This document shows, piece by piece, positions 1 to 8,600 of a stretch of 14,297 nucleotides of DNA. The stretch spans positions 1-14,297 of the forward strand of contig NW_025955695.1 of assembly GCF_022376445.1 (NCBI RefSeq), read 5' to 3'. The stretch's first letter is position 1; each line of letters opens with the position of its first letter. The DNA comes from Fomitopsis serialis. Taxonomy: Eukaryota > Basidiomycota > Agaricomycetes > Polyporales > Fomitopsidaceae. Below the pieces are notes generated by a model. It made no database searches. It was not told the DNA's origin and was given only the letters and a program-made list of their open reading frames with translations. A program made the position numbers and the translations under genes.

Positions 1-4
1 CTCC

Positions 5-645
5 TCAGCGAGCCCCTCCGTGTCGTTCTCGAGAGTCGATACCATGCATTATATCAACTATGAGGAAGTTAGCGTGCCGTATCGACCGCAGATTTAGGAT
101 TACAGACCCCGGGTACCTGAGGAACGCGATCAACGGATTCTTCACGTCTGAGAGGTCAATCCTTCCCATGACGTGAATGCTTGTAGCGACAATACTCTCT
201 TGGACGAATGTCACCGTTACATCGATATCACTTGAAAGATGTCGTAACCACGAATCCTGGCCCAGTAGAATATACTTCATCTCTGCCCAGGTGGCCCTGT
301 CGGGGACGCTGAAATGTGCTGTGTTCTGTTAGGACAATCAATCAATCAATCCTGCTTTCCGGTGGACGTGCATGCAGGGGAAGGTACCTCGACGATCCGC
401 CATGCAATCATTCCCTTGAGCTCCGGGTATAATGTACTTGCGGATTCCGTCAACAGTGCAGCCAGGCTTCGCGGGGTCTCCTTGACCAGATCTTTCACGT
501 ATACGTCCCCTTGGAATTCATATCGTCGTATGTTCCCCGGGTTTGCCGGATTCAATGAGTCCCGAAATATGAAAACTCGCTGGGCCTTGGGCTCGGTCGC
601 TTGCTCGCTGGCGGACTCGCCGGAGTCGGGCATGGGGGATTGCAT
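5..645 (-). CDS. Hypothetical protein, local two-exon family, copy A
   Basis: I do not recognise the family. The model is exon 1 at 645-388 (86 codons), a 62-nt intron at 387-326 (GTACCT...CTAACAG) and exon 2 at 325-5, giving 192 residues. The start is the ATG of MQSPMPD, which aligns with the starts of the copies at 2831 and 4120. Exon 1 has the family core: KAQRVFIF near residues 20-27, a GD(V/I)YV strand, a K(E/Q)TPRSL segment, and a YPELKG..W(R/Q)IVE end. Exon 2 opens with Asn and carries DRATW.EM, then MGRIDLSDVKNPLI. The intron holds four AATC units (336-351) that put stops in every frame, so the gene looks broken unless spliced. Relative to copies B and C, the C-terminus reads about 35 residues further. 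An AG|GTACCC donor after the conserved NPLIAFL block could instead end it near there. Downstream sequence (1-90) matches that of copy C (3517-3610). Conservation across copies supports a real gene; expression is unknown. Confidence 0.62.
336..351. repeat. AATC tetranucleotide microsatellite, four units
   Basis: Four perfect AATC units (GATT on the minus strand) lie inside the intron of copy A. The matching intron positions in copies B and C have only one or two units, so it expanded locally. Confidence 0.85.
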
Positions 646-677
646 GAGTGGTGGGTCGCATACGTGGCGCTCCTACC

Positions 678-728
678 GGCCAGGTGCCAGTACGCGCCAT
701 CGGCCGGCCGCTACCGGCCGCGATATCC
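678..728 (-). promoter_or_regulatory. Upstream block of copy A shared with its paralogs
   Basis: This block lies 33-83 bp upstream of the copy A start. GGCCAGGTGCCAG at 678-690 recurs upstream of copy C at 4153-4165. TACCGGCCGCGATATCC at 712-728 recurs upstream of copy B at 2887-2903. The shared blocks may be promoter elements or simply part of the duplicated unit. There is no experimental support in the sequence. Confidence 0.35.
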
Positions 729-760
729 TCACTGTCGCAGCGCAAAGTGACAAGTTGGGT

Positions 761-1267
761 GGTTTTGCAATTGGACGAGCAAGGAGCTTAGCAAGCGCAT
801 GCCAGTGACCGCCCGGCGCCATGCCAGGCGCGGAACCTGCTTCTCGTTATCTTCCAGCGTACTACAGTGGCCTGAGAGCTTCGGACGCGTTCGGTGCGCT
901 GGTGGACGGTCCTGTAACACTATCCTCAGTTGGTTTTTATTTAACCGAAGTAGACATCGACTGGACATACCGTCGCTTCCAAAACCATTAGTGTCGCGAC
1001 GTGGAGTACTTACCGATGCCGATAGCCTGAGGGCGACTCGTCTAACCATGCGACCTTTCTCTACCGTCCATCAACGCGCTGTAGAACTGACTGCAGGGAT
1101 TTGTATTGCAGTACATGAAATACCGAATGATCTACTGGACTGCAATGTCGCGATTTCCGCAGTACTGTTGCTAGAGTTCGAGAGCCCGAGTGTCAACAGG
1201 TAAAAGTCATCCGTGAAACAACATGCGGCGAAGTAGAGGTACAGTGTACACGCACCGCCTAAGCAAT
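761..1267. other. Intergenic stretch, no supported gene
   Basis: This lies between the upstream end of copy A and the decayed fourth copy. Open frames of about 100-130 codons exist on both strands, but none shows family motifs, convincing splice pairing or a recognisable domain. Similarity to the area upstream of copy B fades by about 760. I see no transposon ends or RNA gene. Confidence 0.5.
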
Positions 1268-1530
1268 GCAATCGATCAACACGTTCTCGACGTCCGAGTT
1301 TCCGAGTCAACGCTTCCCATGACTGGGATGGTGTTTCTGTTGATGACGATCGAGTCGATGGCACGTAAGCAATTGAACTGTCTTGTCAATATCTCGCTCA
1401 TCTGCTCCAAGATCACTCTGGGAGAGAAGAGGCGTCGGGTTCTGTCAAGGATTTGATCAACGTTGTGGGAATAGATATATAATCCCAAGAGGCCGTGCTT
1501 ACCTCAACAATCCGCCATACACTCATGTTT
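1268..1530 (-). pseudogene. Decayed fourth copy (D) of the two-exon family
   Basis: Read on the minus strand, 1527-1503 ends in the family exon-1 terminus (V-W-R-I-V-E). It is followed by a 61-nt intron at 1502-1442 (GTAAGC...TTGACAG), then an exon-2-like stretch that opens with AAC (Asn) at 1441. That stretch keeps a degraded version of the EM...IL segment and of IP(A/V)MG. Its last part aligns with the IDLSDVKNPLI block at DNA level (about 1270-1330). The indels between the AAC and the EM segment do not keep one reading frame, and most of exon 1 is missing. I therefore call it a pseudogene fragment. It shows that the array once had at least four members. Confidence 0.7.
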
Positions 1531-1535
1531 GATGG

Positions 1536-2302
1536 CAGCAGTACCGCACGTTAGCTGTTGACTGTGTTCTCATAGCTTCGCTGTGTCGCTGCCGCCGGTG
1601 GAGCCGATGGGTGACCCTCTGATGGAGTAGAGTAGCACACCAGTCGAGCGTACGATGGACAGGCAATATTCGCAGCGTACGTCAAGCTGTCGCCCGGCAA
1701 TGCCATTCACGGGCCCGAACAGGCGCTGGCGTAAGGCCTGACTATACAAATGACCCGCGGCCCTGTCGTACGCGTGATTTCTCGCAGACATGAGAACACA
1801 GCGCAAGCTTAAGTGGCATAGCGCTCGCACTCTGGGCATCGAGGGTCGCACAAGACTTGCGCGAGATAATGCTCCCTGTGGGCCTGCCGGAATCAGTAAA
1901 CGCACCTGCTAGACACGGGCAGAAACGCACCACTCGCTCAAGTCGCTGCCTTGGATCCATGAGGACGTCTACACTGTCAAGTTCATTTTCCACCTGGGAG
2001 AGCCTTGCTCTGCGAGCAAGAGATGAACCTACTTACTACCTGATGTATGGTATGTTCACGCACTTGACCTCTGATGCAATGGACGTCGACGTCGACGCTG
2101 CAGATTCGAGCAAGCCACAATGTGTGTTGATTGGCCCTACGAGGCGTTCCCAACATGCATTGTCTCCTTGGCCCGGCACGGACACTAGACTACATCCACA
2201 TGGTAAAACGATTAACCCATCTGCTGTAAAAGGTACTGGTGGGAGAGCTTAAACGTCATCACGGACGAATCGTCAGTAAGAGCATTTTGATATCTCGTGG
2301 CA
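1536..2302. other. Intergenic stretch, no supported gene
   Basis: This lies between the decayed copy D and the end of copy B. Several frames of 80-130 codons are open on both strands, but none has a recognisable domain or a splice-linked partner. CTACGAGGCGTTCCC near 2137-2151 resembles CTACGAGGCGCTCCC near 3482-3496. Both lie 140-170 bp beyond the stop codons of copies B and C, so they may be remnants of the duplicated 3' flank. A GACGTCGACGTCGACG run sits near 2083. Confidence 0.45.
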
Positions 2303-2831
2303 TTAGGGACACACAGACCTCTTGAAGAACACGATCAATGGATTCTTGACGTCTGAGAAGTCTATTCTGCCCATGGCTGGAATGCTTGCATGGACAACCG
2401 TCTCTTCGACGGTCCTTAATGAAAATCGTGCGACAGACCACGACCTTTGCTCCAGTAACATATACTCCATCTCTCTCCATGTGGCCCTATCGGAGATGTT
2501 GAGAGGCGTTGCGTTCTGTTGGAGCAACCAATCAATCGCGCTTCCGAGTGGACGTACGTGCAAGAGAGGTACGTACTTCGACGATTTGCCATACAACCAT
2601 TCCCTTGAGCTCCGGGTATGCAGAGCTTGCGAGAGCCGCCGACAGTTCAACCAGGCTCCGCGGGGTTTGCTTAGCCAGATTTTCAACGTGCATGTCCCCC
2701 ACGAACGTGAACTGTGGCCCGACGTAGTCGACGAAGCTTGTGTCCTCCCGAAAGATGAAAACCCGCTGGGCCTTGGGCTCGTCCGCTTGGTTGCTGATGG
2801 TCTCGCCGGGGTCGGGCATTGGGGATTGCAT
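2303..2831 (-). CDS. Hypothetical protein, local two-exon family, copy B
   Basis: I do not recognise the family. Exon 1 is 2831-2577 (85 codons), the 61-nt intron is 2576-2516 (GTACGT...CCAACAG), and exon 2 is 2515-2303 (70 codons plus stop), giving 155 residues. The intron is phase 0, directly after the conserved W-Q-I-V-E, and exon 2 opens N-A-T-P. The same junction is found in copies A and C. Key blocks are KAQRVFIFRED (20-30), FVGD.HVENLAKQTPRSL (43-60), YPELKGMVVWQIVE (72-85), DRATWREME near 94-102, and MGRIDFSDVKNPLIVFF near 133-149. An upstream in-frame ATG would add 16 residues, but these are not conserved in the other copies, so I prefer 2831. No signal peptide or membrane helix is evident. 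This is the cleanest member of the family. Confidence 0.68.
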
Positions 2832-2886
2832 GGGTGGTGGAAAGCATACGTTGCTCTCCTCAGTACGGGCAAGGGCCACCGGCCGT

Positions 2887-2903
2887 TACCGGCCGCGATA
2901 TCC
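2887..2903 (-). promoter_or_regulatory. Upstream element shared by copies A and B
   Basis: TACCGGCCGCGATATCC lies 56-72 bp upstream of the copy B start and is identical at 712-728 upstream of copy A. It could be a promoter element or duplicated background. Confidence 0.3.
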
Positions 2904-2935
2904 CCATCCCTGCACAAAGTGACAGGTTGAGTGCC

Positions 2936-3516
2936 AAACAAGAAGATCCGGAAACCCATGACCGCCAGACCAGATACGTACCATGCTATCTGTCAAACTC
3001 TCTGTCAAGCGCGGGTCTAGACCTAACTGCAGTGATTCAGACGATAGTATCACCTCACGAATTATATCCTTAACAGCGCGGAATTCACTGGTACCAGTAG
3101 CGGAGTGTAATGCCATCGTCAGTACGCACCACAACTACCCGCGTACCGAGCATCTTGGCGCGATATGCAATCTTAGCTTGCACGAAGCCTCTAGCCCAGG
3201 CCCGGGGCCATACCATCTTCTAGTCAAGCCGCAGGTCATGCTGCAAAGACTCCGATCGCGAATCGCACGCAGGCGACGTGAATGTGTGCGCTTGGACAGG
3301 TGTCAGAGACATCTGTTAAGTAACTGAGGAACACACTGTATGGATTTGCCTGTATTGTCGCTGGCTGCGAGCTGCATGTAAGCGCTACATCCAACTACTC
3401 TTGTCGACACAAGGCAAAGTTCCATACCACAACCTCTGGCAATCGGCATCCTAGATATGAAAGAGCTGAGTACGATGGGCGCTACGAGGCGCTCCCTTCA
3501 TCCCCTCAGACAGGTT
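2936..3516. other. Intergenic stretch, no supported gene
   Basis: This lies between the upstream flank of copy B and the 3' flank of copy C. A 114-codon plus-strand frame at 2983-3327 has no recognisable domain and no homologous partner in the window, so I do not call it. I see no RNA gene or terminal repeats. Confidence 0.5.
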
Positions 3517-3610
3517 GCTCAGCGAGCCCCTCCGTCTTGCTCTCGAGAGCCGATCTCATGCGTTAATTTAACTATCAAGAGTGAGTGTGCAGTCCCGACC
3601 ACATACATAG
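3517..3610. repeat. 3'-flank block of copy C, duplicated from or into 1-90
   Basis: TCAGCGAGCCCCTCCGT and CTCTCGAGA are shared between positions 1-90 and 3517-3610 in the same order and spacing, with scattered mismatches. This shows that the duplicated unit of copies A and C extends past the stop codon of copy C. Copy B lacks this flank. Confidence 0.75.
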
Positions 3611-3619
3611 GATTACTGA

Positions 3620-4120
3620 CTACATGAACCTGAAGAACACGATCAACGGATTCTTGACGCCTGAGAGGTCAATTCTTCCCATGATGGGAATGTTTGCAGT
3701 AATGATTGCCTCTCCGACGGATTCCGTACCGGGACGCCGTGCATCAGACCACGAGTCTTGGTCCAGTATCGTTTTCTTCATCTCATTCCAGGTCGCCCTC
3801 TCGGGGACGTCGAAAGGCGACGTGTTCTAGTAGAATGATCAATCGTACTGGACGTGCATGCAGGGAAAGGTAAGTACCTCGACGATTCGCCATATAGCCA
3901 TTAGCTTGAGGTCCGGGTACACAGTCCTTGCGGTATCCGTCAGCAGTTGGACCAGGCCCCGCGGAGTCTGCTTAGCCAGAGCTTCAACGTATATGTCCCC
4001 CGTGAACACATATCGTGCTACTTCCTCCTCTTGAAAGATGAACACCCGCTGGGCCTTGGGCGCCGTCACTGTCGCTTGCTTGCTGGCGGACTCACAGAAG
4101 TTGGGCGTAGGGGATCGCAT
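3620..4120 (-). CDS. Hypothetical protein, local two-exon family, copy C
   Basis: I do not recognise the family. Exon 1 is 4120-3878 (81 codons), the 51-nt intron is 3877-3827 (GTACTT...CTACTAG), and exon 2 is 3826-3620 (68 codons plus stop), giving 149 residues. The start is the ATG of MRSPTPN, matching MQSPMPD in copies A and B. Conserved blocks are PKAQRVFIFQ (21-30), FTGDIYVEALAKQTPRGL (39-56), YPDLK..A.WRIVE (68-81), ERATWNEMKK near 90-99, and MGRIDLSGVKNPLIVFF near 130-146. A TATA-like run (TATAAGTA on the minus strand, about 4183-4176) lies roughly 60 bp upstream. Splicing is supported because the unspliced frame hits stops right after the intron donor, while the spliced frame restores alignment with copies A and B. 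Confidence 0.66.
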
Positions 4121-4152
4121 GGTTGATGTGAGGCACACGTTGCTCTCCTGCT

Positions 4153-4165
4153 GGCCAGGTGCCAG
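4153..4165 (-). promoter_or_regulatory. Upstream element shared by copies A and C
   Basis: GGCCAGGTGCCAG lies 33-45 bp upstream of the copy C start. It is identical in sequence and distance to 678-690 upstream of copy A. A TATA-like run follows just upstream at 4176-4183. Confidence 0.35.
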
Positions 4166-4189
4166 CAGGTACGGTACTTATACTATCGA

Positions 4190-4898
4190 CCAGCTCCTTC
4201 CCCGCTTCCACAGCGAAACGCGGTGCATAGCGATTGGTTGACCACCGAAGGCGACTCATATCGACGTCTAGCCCCAGACCACTTACTGCTCCTAGCTTCT
4301 CGTTGCGTTGAGGGTCGCGGAAGCTACCAGTCACCTTATGGAGTGAGACGATCCACCGCAGCTCTTTGCCGCTAGTCATCGTCTGTCCACTGCGTTTCCT
4401 TGCCGGTATGCACTTCCAATCCACCTTTCGTCGCTGGAAGGTACGAAGGGAGCCGATCGCCGCCGACTACGGTCTCTTCACAGGTGCAGCCCGCTGCGCT
4501 CATGCAGTAGGACGAAAACCAATCGTAAAGTTCTGTTGTGGATGAGATGTTTTATGGCACTCCGGGTTAAGCTCTCGAGTCGCTGTAGCCTTACAGACAA
4601 ATGAGCATACGAATATTGCCTGAACGCGTAAGAGGGGGTGAAGGAGGAGGGGGTCCATTCAGCTACCCGCCGATGACCCGCGTGCGTGTCAATCGACGTC
4701 CTGATAGTGACGGACCTTACTCAGAATGGACGATAGCATTGCAGGTGTGATCACTCACAATCAAGACGCCCGCAATACAACAACGAAGACGGATGGTATC
4801 GTCCTCGCGAACTCACATGCGGGGACGACTGTGCCGGGTAGGGTATGCGTCTAATAAGTCGCTAAGGTTCACCATGTGTCCGTGCGCTTCGTAGTGCA
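4190..4898. other. Intergenic stretch before dad2, with one unassigned frame
   Basis: This separates the copy C upstream region from the 3' end of dad2. A 110-codon minus-strand frame (4424-4092) runs through 4190-4424 and overlaps the start of copy C. It reads fairly protein-like but has no recognisable domain, so I do not call a gene. A purine-rich run (GAGGGGGTGAAGGAGGAGGG) lies near 4632-4651. No RNA gene is seen. The dad2 polyadenylation region must fall in the right part. Confidence 0.4.
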
Positions 4899-5381
4899 TC
4901 ACGTCTTGTCCTCGGATGACCGGATCTCGTCAATGGGCACCCTGACGAGGCGTTCACCAGATAAGCCTTCAGAGGCCTGGCCCGTTGCATCGTCCTGGTG
5001 CTGCTCACGAGCCGACACTAAAGGGTGACATCAGAGATGAACAAGCATGCCTCGGGCGCGTCAGGTCACTTACAGAACAATCCCAAGATCCTGAACATAT
5101 TCGGCCATTGCTCCAGTACTTGGCCGCATACTGTGCACTTCCGTTAGCTCTAGCCTCGACGTGCACACAGGACACCACTAACCTTTCCCTGCATCGGCCA
5201 TCACGTCGAAATCGTCACCCAGTTCGTCTATCCGTTTGACGAACTGCATGCTTGCCCGTTCGAGGGCTGCCACCGCTTCGTATTCTTTCTTCTTCTCGAG
5301 AAGGCGTGCCTGTGCTGCGGCATTCATCGCAGGATTCTGTACGGTGGATTGCCGCGTCGACGCGGCTGTCGATTGTCGCAT
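4899..5381 (-). CDS. DAD2: DASH complex subunit Dad2
   Basis: Dad2 is a small helical subunit of the fungal DASH/Dam1 complex, which forms oligomers or rings on microtubules and couples kinetochores to spindle microtubules in the nucleus. The model is exon 1 at 5381-5183, intron 5182-5131 (GTTAGT...CACAG, 52 nt), exon 2 at 5130-5074, intron 5073-5018 (GTAAGT...CTTTAG, 56 nt) and exon 3 at 5017-4899. The lengths sum to 375 nt, or 124 residues. Family hallmarks are the helix LLEKKKEYEAVAALERAS (27-44), then DVMADAGKVCGQVLEQWPNM near 59-78, which spans the first junction. The C-terminal GERLVRVPIDEI motif lies near 105-116. A phase-1 intron pair joins all of these. Without the second intron the protein would stop after LFCK and lose the conserved C-terminus. 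The gene is divergent from the large protein gene at 5611. Confidence 0.93.
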
Positions 5382-5610
5382 TCTGTGATGAGAGGGAGAA
5401 GGGAGGAGGAGGATGAGCCGGAGGCTGCCGGAGGTGGTGGCGGCGAGAAGTAGAGACGCGTCCTGGGAAACGCGGTCGCGTGGCCCGCGCGCCCACGAGG
5501 CGTGACCAACCGGTCTTGTTACCGTCCCATCACCCTCGTCGTCCGTCGACCTCTCGCCGCCGTTGCCCGACCTCCCGGCGACGGGCTAGCGCCTCTGCTC
5601 ACTGCCGAGC
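5382..5610. promoter_or_regulatory. Shared divergent promoter of dad2 and the large membrane protein gene
   Basis: Only 229 bp separate the two start codons, so both promoters must lie here. The dad2 side has a C/T-rich leader on its sense strand (CTCCTCCTCCCTTCTCCCTC) ending in CACAG just before the ATG. No clear TATA box is visible on either strand. Confidence 0.6.
5456..5461. promoter_or_regulatory. ACGCGT site (MCB-like)
   Basis: This palindrome is the MluI cell-cycle box bound by MBF-type factors in fungi. It lies 75 bp upstream of the dad2 start and 150 bp upstream of the 5611 start. A six-base site can occur by chance in G+C-rich DNA, so function is an inference from position and gene content. 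Confidence 0.3.
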
Positions 5611-8600
5611 ATGGATACCTCTCCCAACCTGCCGATACCCCGCCTCCGACTCACGAGACACTCCCCACCGAGTCGCGCCGATACCCTCAACACGCCGACC
5701 GCTGGCCCCTCGCGCACCTCGCCAGAGAACCTGCGCGCACAACTATACGACGAGGAGGATGCAGACGCAACCCCGCGCATGCCCGCCGCCCGCATCGCGG
5801 ACTCACCACAGGCCACTACAGCGCCTGGCCTCCCTCTTGATACGCCCGCCGCCCGCCTGCGTATGGCCCTCGCGCGCGTACCTAACAATACGTCCCCACC
5901 ACGAGCATCTACATCGCGTATCCCTGAACCTCGGACACCTTCCGAGCCCGATTCTGACCTCGACCCGCCGTATTCCATCACTGCAACGCCTAGCATCGCG
6001 CGCGAGAGCCTCAGGGAGCTCTTCTCGAGCGCACTGCGTCCGGTCGGAAATACCCCTCAAAAGTCCAAAGGACGCGCAAGGCGAAACAGCGTCGGCCCTG
6101 CAAGTGAAGTTGACCCGAGCCCCCGCATTGAGCGCGTCGAGCGGGAGAGGGCTGGAAACAAGGGCAAGCGGAAAAGCATGAGCGACGAGGAGGCCGACCG
6201 TGAGTGCTGCGATGGTGACAGCCGTGATTTCGGGACTGACAGCATTCGTGAAGACCCGTCGAGACGGTCTGAGGAATCTACCCAATCGTCGCACTCACGG
6301 GCTGCGCGGTGGACCGCTCTGAACGCGGTCCTCTCCGACACACATTCCAGCACGTTGCCGCCTACCCCTCCACCGGAGCGGATGGTAACAGACATGACCA
6401 TGCCCCCTAGCGACACCTCGCAAGATACTGCGACCCTGCTCCGTGAGGACAACAGGCCAGAGTACGAAGCGACGCCCCCTCATGCGATGCGAACAATGCA
6501 CATGTCTTCCCAGTTGAACGGAGAGTCCAACCTCCTGGATGGTGACTCTGAGATGCGTCGGGCCCTCGGTGGGATGGATAGTTACGAAGGAGACTCGCTG
6601 GCGAACGGCCATGCTCCTCCTTTCCCTCCACGGTCGAGGTTCACCTCACCTCCTCCGACTCGACCGACTTCGTGGAGCTCTCACATGAGGGCTGGTCCAT
6701 CGTCTCCGAACGGACCGAACGCTCATACAGATCCAGTTTCACCCGGTCGGCCACTCTCATGGAGTGCGCATTCGAAGGCGGACCCAGTCTCGCCTGGCCG
6801 GCCGTTGTCGTGGAGCTCTCACTCAAAATCACATTCCGCACACAAACTGCAAATGCCATTGAGCAGGCGAGGAAGCGAAGAGCTTGAAAATTCGAGTACG
6901 TCTTTACTCAGATGAAAACGGCATTCGTTTGACTCTTATTTCGGTAGCATCGTCTCGGGGTTCTTTCGCAAGTTCCTCTTCTCAGTCCGTTGGGGATTGT
7001 CAGTGGCCCAGTCACCTCTCGATGCACATCGCTGACAATGATGTAGACAAGGAGCGACAAGACGACGTTCAGCGTGATCGTCTTCGGGAGCGCGAGCGCT
7101 TATGGAACCACCCGCAACCGAAATCGCCTGCTCATCCTCAGCATCTCGGTAGGTCCACCACGCTCACTAGCCTGTTCGATAGTAACGAAACGATGGTACG
7201 AAGCCAATGGGCGCGACAGTCCAGCCCACACACACACGCTCTCGCGTAGAGGGAGTGCGGCGTCTCTGAACAGTTTGCAGAGCACGGATGACGGGCGATC
7301 GAGCAGAGCCAGCTCGAGCTCAGTGATGTCCCAAGCTGAGCGTGCGTCGTTTTACTTGTCTGTCGTCGTCAGCTCACGTCCAAGCTTGCAGACCATGAAC
7401 GGACGAAAGAACTGGTGCAGGATCATCAGAAAGAGCGTGAACACGGATGGAACAAGCCGAAACACACGCCGCCCAAGACGCTCAATCGCTCGTTCTCCAG
7501 CCTCGGCCTCCGTCCGCAAGAGCGCACGCGGACGCTGTCGAGCGTGGTCGCACTCAGTCCGCCAAGACCCGACTCTGCAGAGAGCTTCCTCTCCCCCAAC
7601 ACGCTCACGCCCGGGCAGCCTCGACGCAGTCTGTCGCGGCAGTCGTCCGCGAGCTCCTTACGCGGTTCTGCTTCGGGACACAGCCGGGCAGCCTCTCCTG
7701 CAGGATCCATCTCGGGCGTGGAAGCCGAACCGGAGGTCGTGCATGAGAGGGAGCGGAACTGGAATTCGCCGCGACCGAAATGGAACCCTCATCAGGGGAC
7801 GAGCAGAGCCTCGAGCCCGGTGCCTCCCGCCCCATCGACCTCTGGTTCGAACGCGCTGAGTCCGAGGGAGCGCAAGGACAGCTCCGCGTCGGTCTCGCAT
7901 ACTTCTGCGAGGCAGCGAACAGAGAGCCTGCGGAGCAGCCCTGCACCTGCGGCAACCGGGCACGTGAGGCCAAGAACGCACAGCTCGATGTCGTTCGATT
8001 CGAAAGGAAAGGCCCCTGTGAAGCCCAAGTCGCCTGCCCACTCATTAGGCGTACCGAGTAAGTCGCCCGGGCACTCTTCTCGCTCGCCGTCGCCTGTACG
8101 GCCTGCGCATGACGAGAGCGAGAGCAGCGACTCCAAGCCCCAGACACCTGGCTTCCGCTCGAAGTTCGGCTGGTCGTTCCCCGCCAACCGCACTCAGCTG
8201 CCACCGCTCGAGCTGGACACTGAGGCGGACTCGCCGGAGAAGCCGCGCCCGTCGGCTTCCGCATCGACGTCGCGGTTGTCCCTCAAGAGCCCAGGCTCGA
8301 GCCATATACCACGCCCGTCGAGTGCCCTGGGCGATGCCGCTGCATCTGCGAAGAAGCGAGGACACCGACGGAGTCTCACTGAGTTCAGTCAACCTGTAGG
8401 ACCTGCCGCGCCCGCTGACGAGGAGGAGGAGATCAGCATCGAGGTTGACCACGGGTCTGACTCTGAGCCTGAGGATGAGAACGCGGAGTCGTCGTTCTTC
8501 CCGAGTTTCCACAGTGGTTCGCAGATGGACCCTGTCTTCGGTGCGTCAGACTGTAGAGCATCAATCCTGACGATAACTAAACATGTCGCATTTACAGCCA

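Noticed and set aside
326..360. Copy A as a pseudogene because of in-frame stops (TGA and TAA) at positions where copy B reads TGG and CAA, suggesting C-to-T (RIP-like) mutation
   Set aside because: All these stops fall inside a GT-AG intron whose position, phase and flanking codons match copies B and C; after splicing the frame is open.
314..808. Plus-strand open frame of 164 codons over copy A
   Set aside because: It is antisense to conserved coding blocks of copy A, and the similar plus-strand frames over copies B and C do not conserve its protein.
1742..1993. Minus-strand frame starting MENELDSVDVLMDPRQ
   Set aside because: It begins plausibly but turns to low-information sequence, with no splice partner or domain.
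4092..4424. Minus-strand frame of 110 codons next to copy C
   Set aside because: It overlaps the start of copy C in another frame and has no domain I can name; left as an unassigned open frame.
6200..6242. GTGAGT...GACAG candidate intron in exon 1 of the large gene
   Set aside because: It is 43 nt and would shift the frame, ending the open frame that continues for over 200 codons with coherent Ser/Pro-rich sequence and tandem repeats.
7322..7371. Alternative intron using a GTGATG donor before exon 4 of the large gene
   Set aside because: It keeps frame, but the donor is weaker than GTGCGT at 7342, which with the 7391 acceptor also keeps frame and has the same length.
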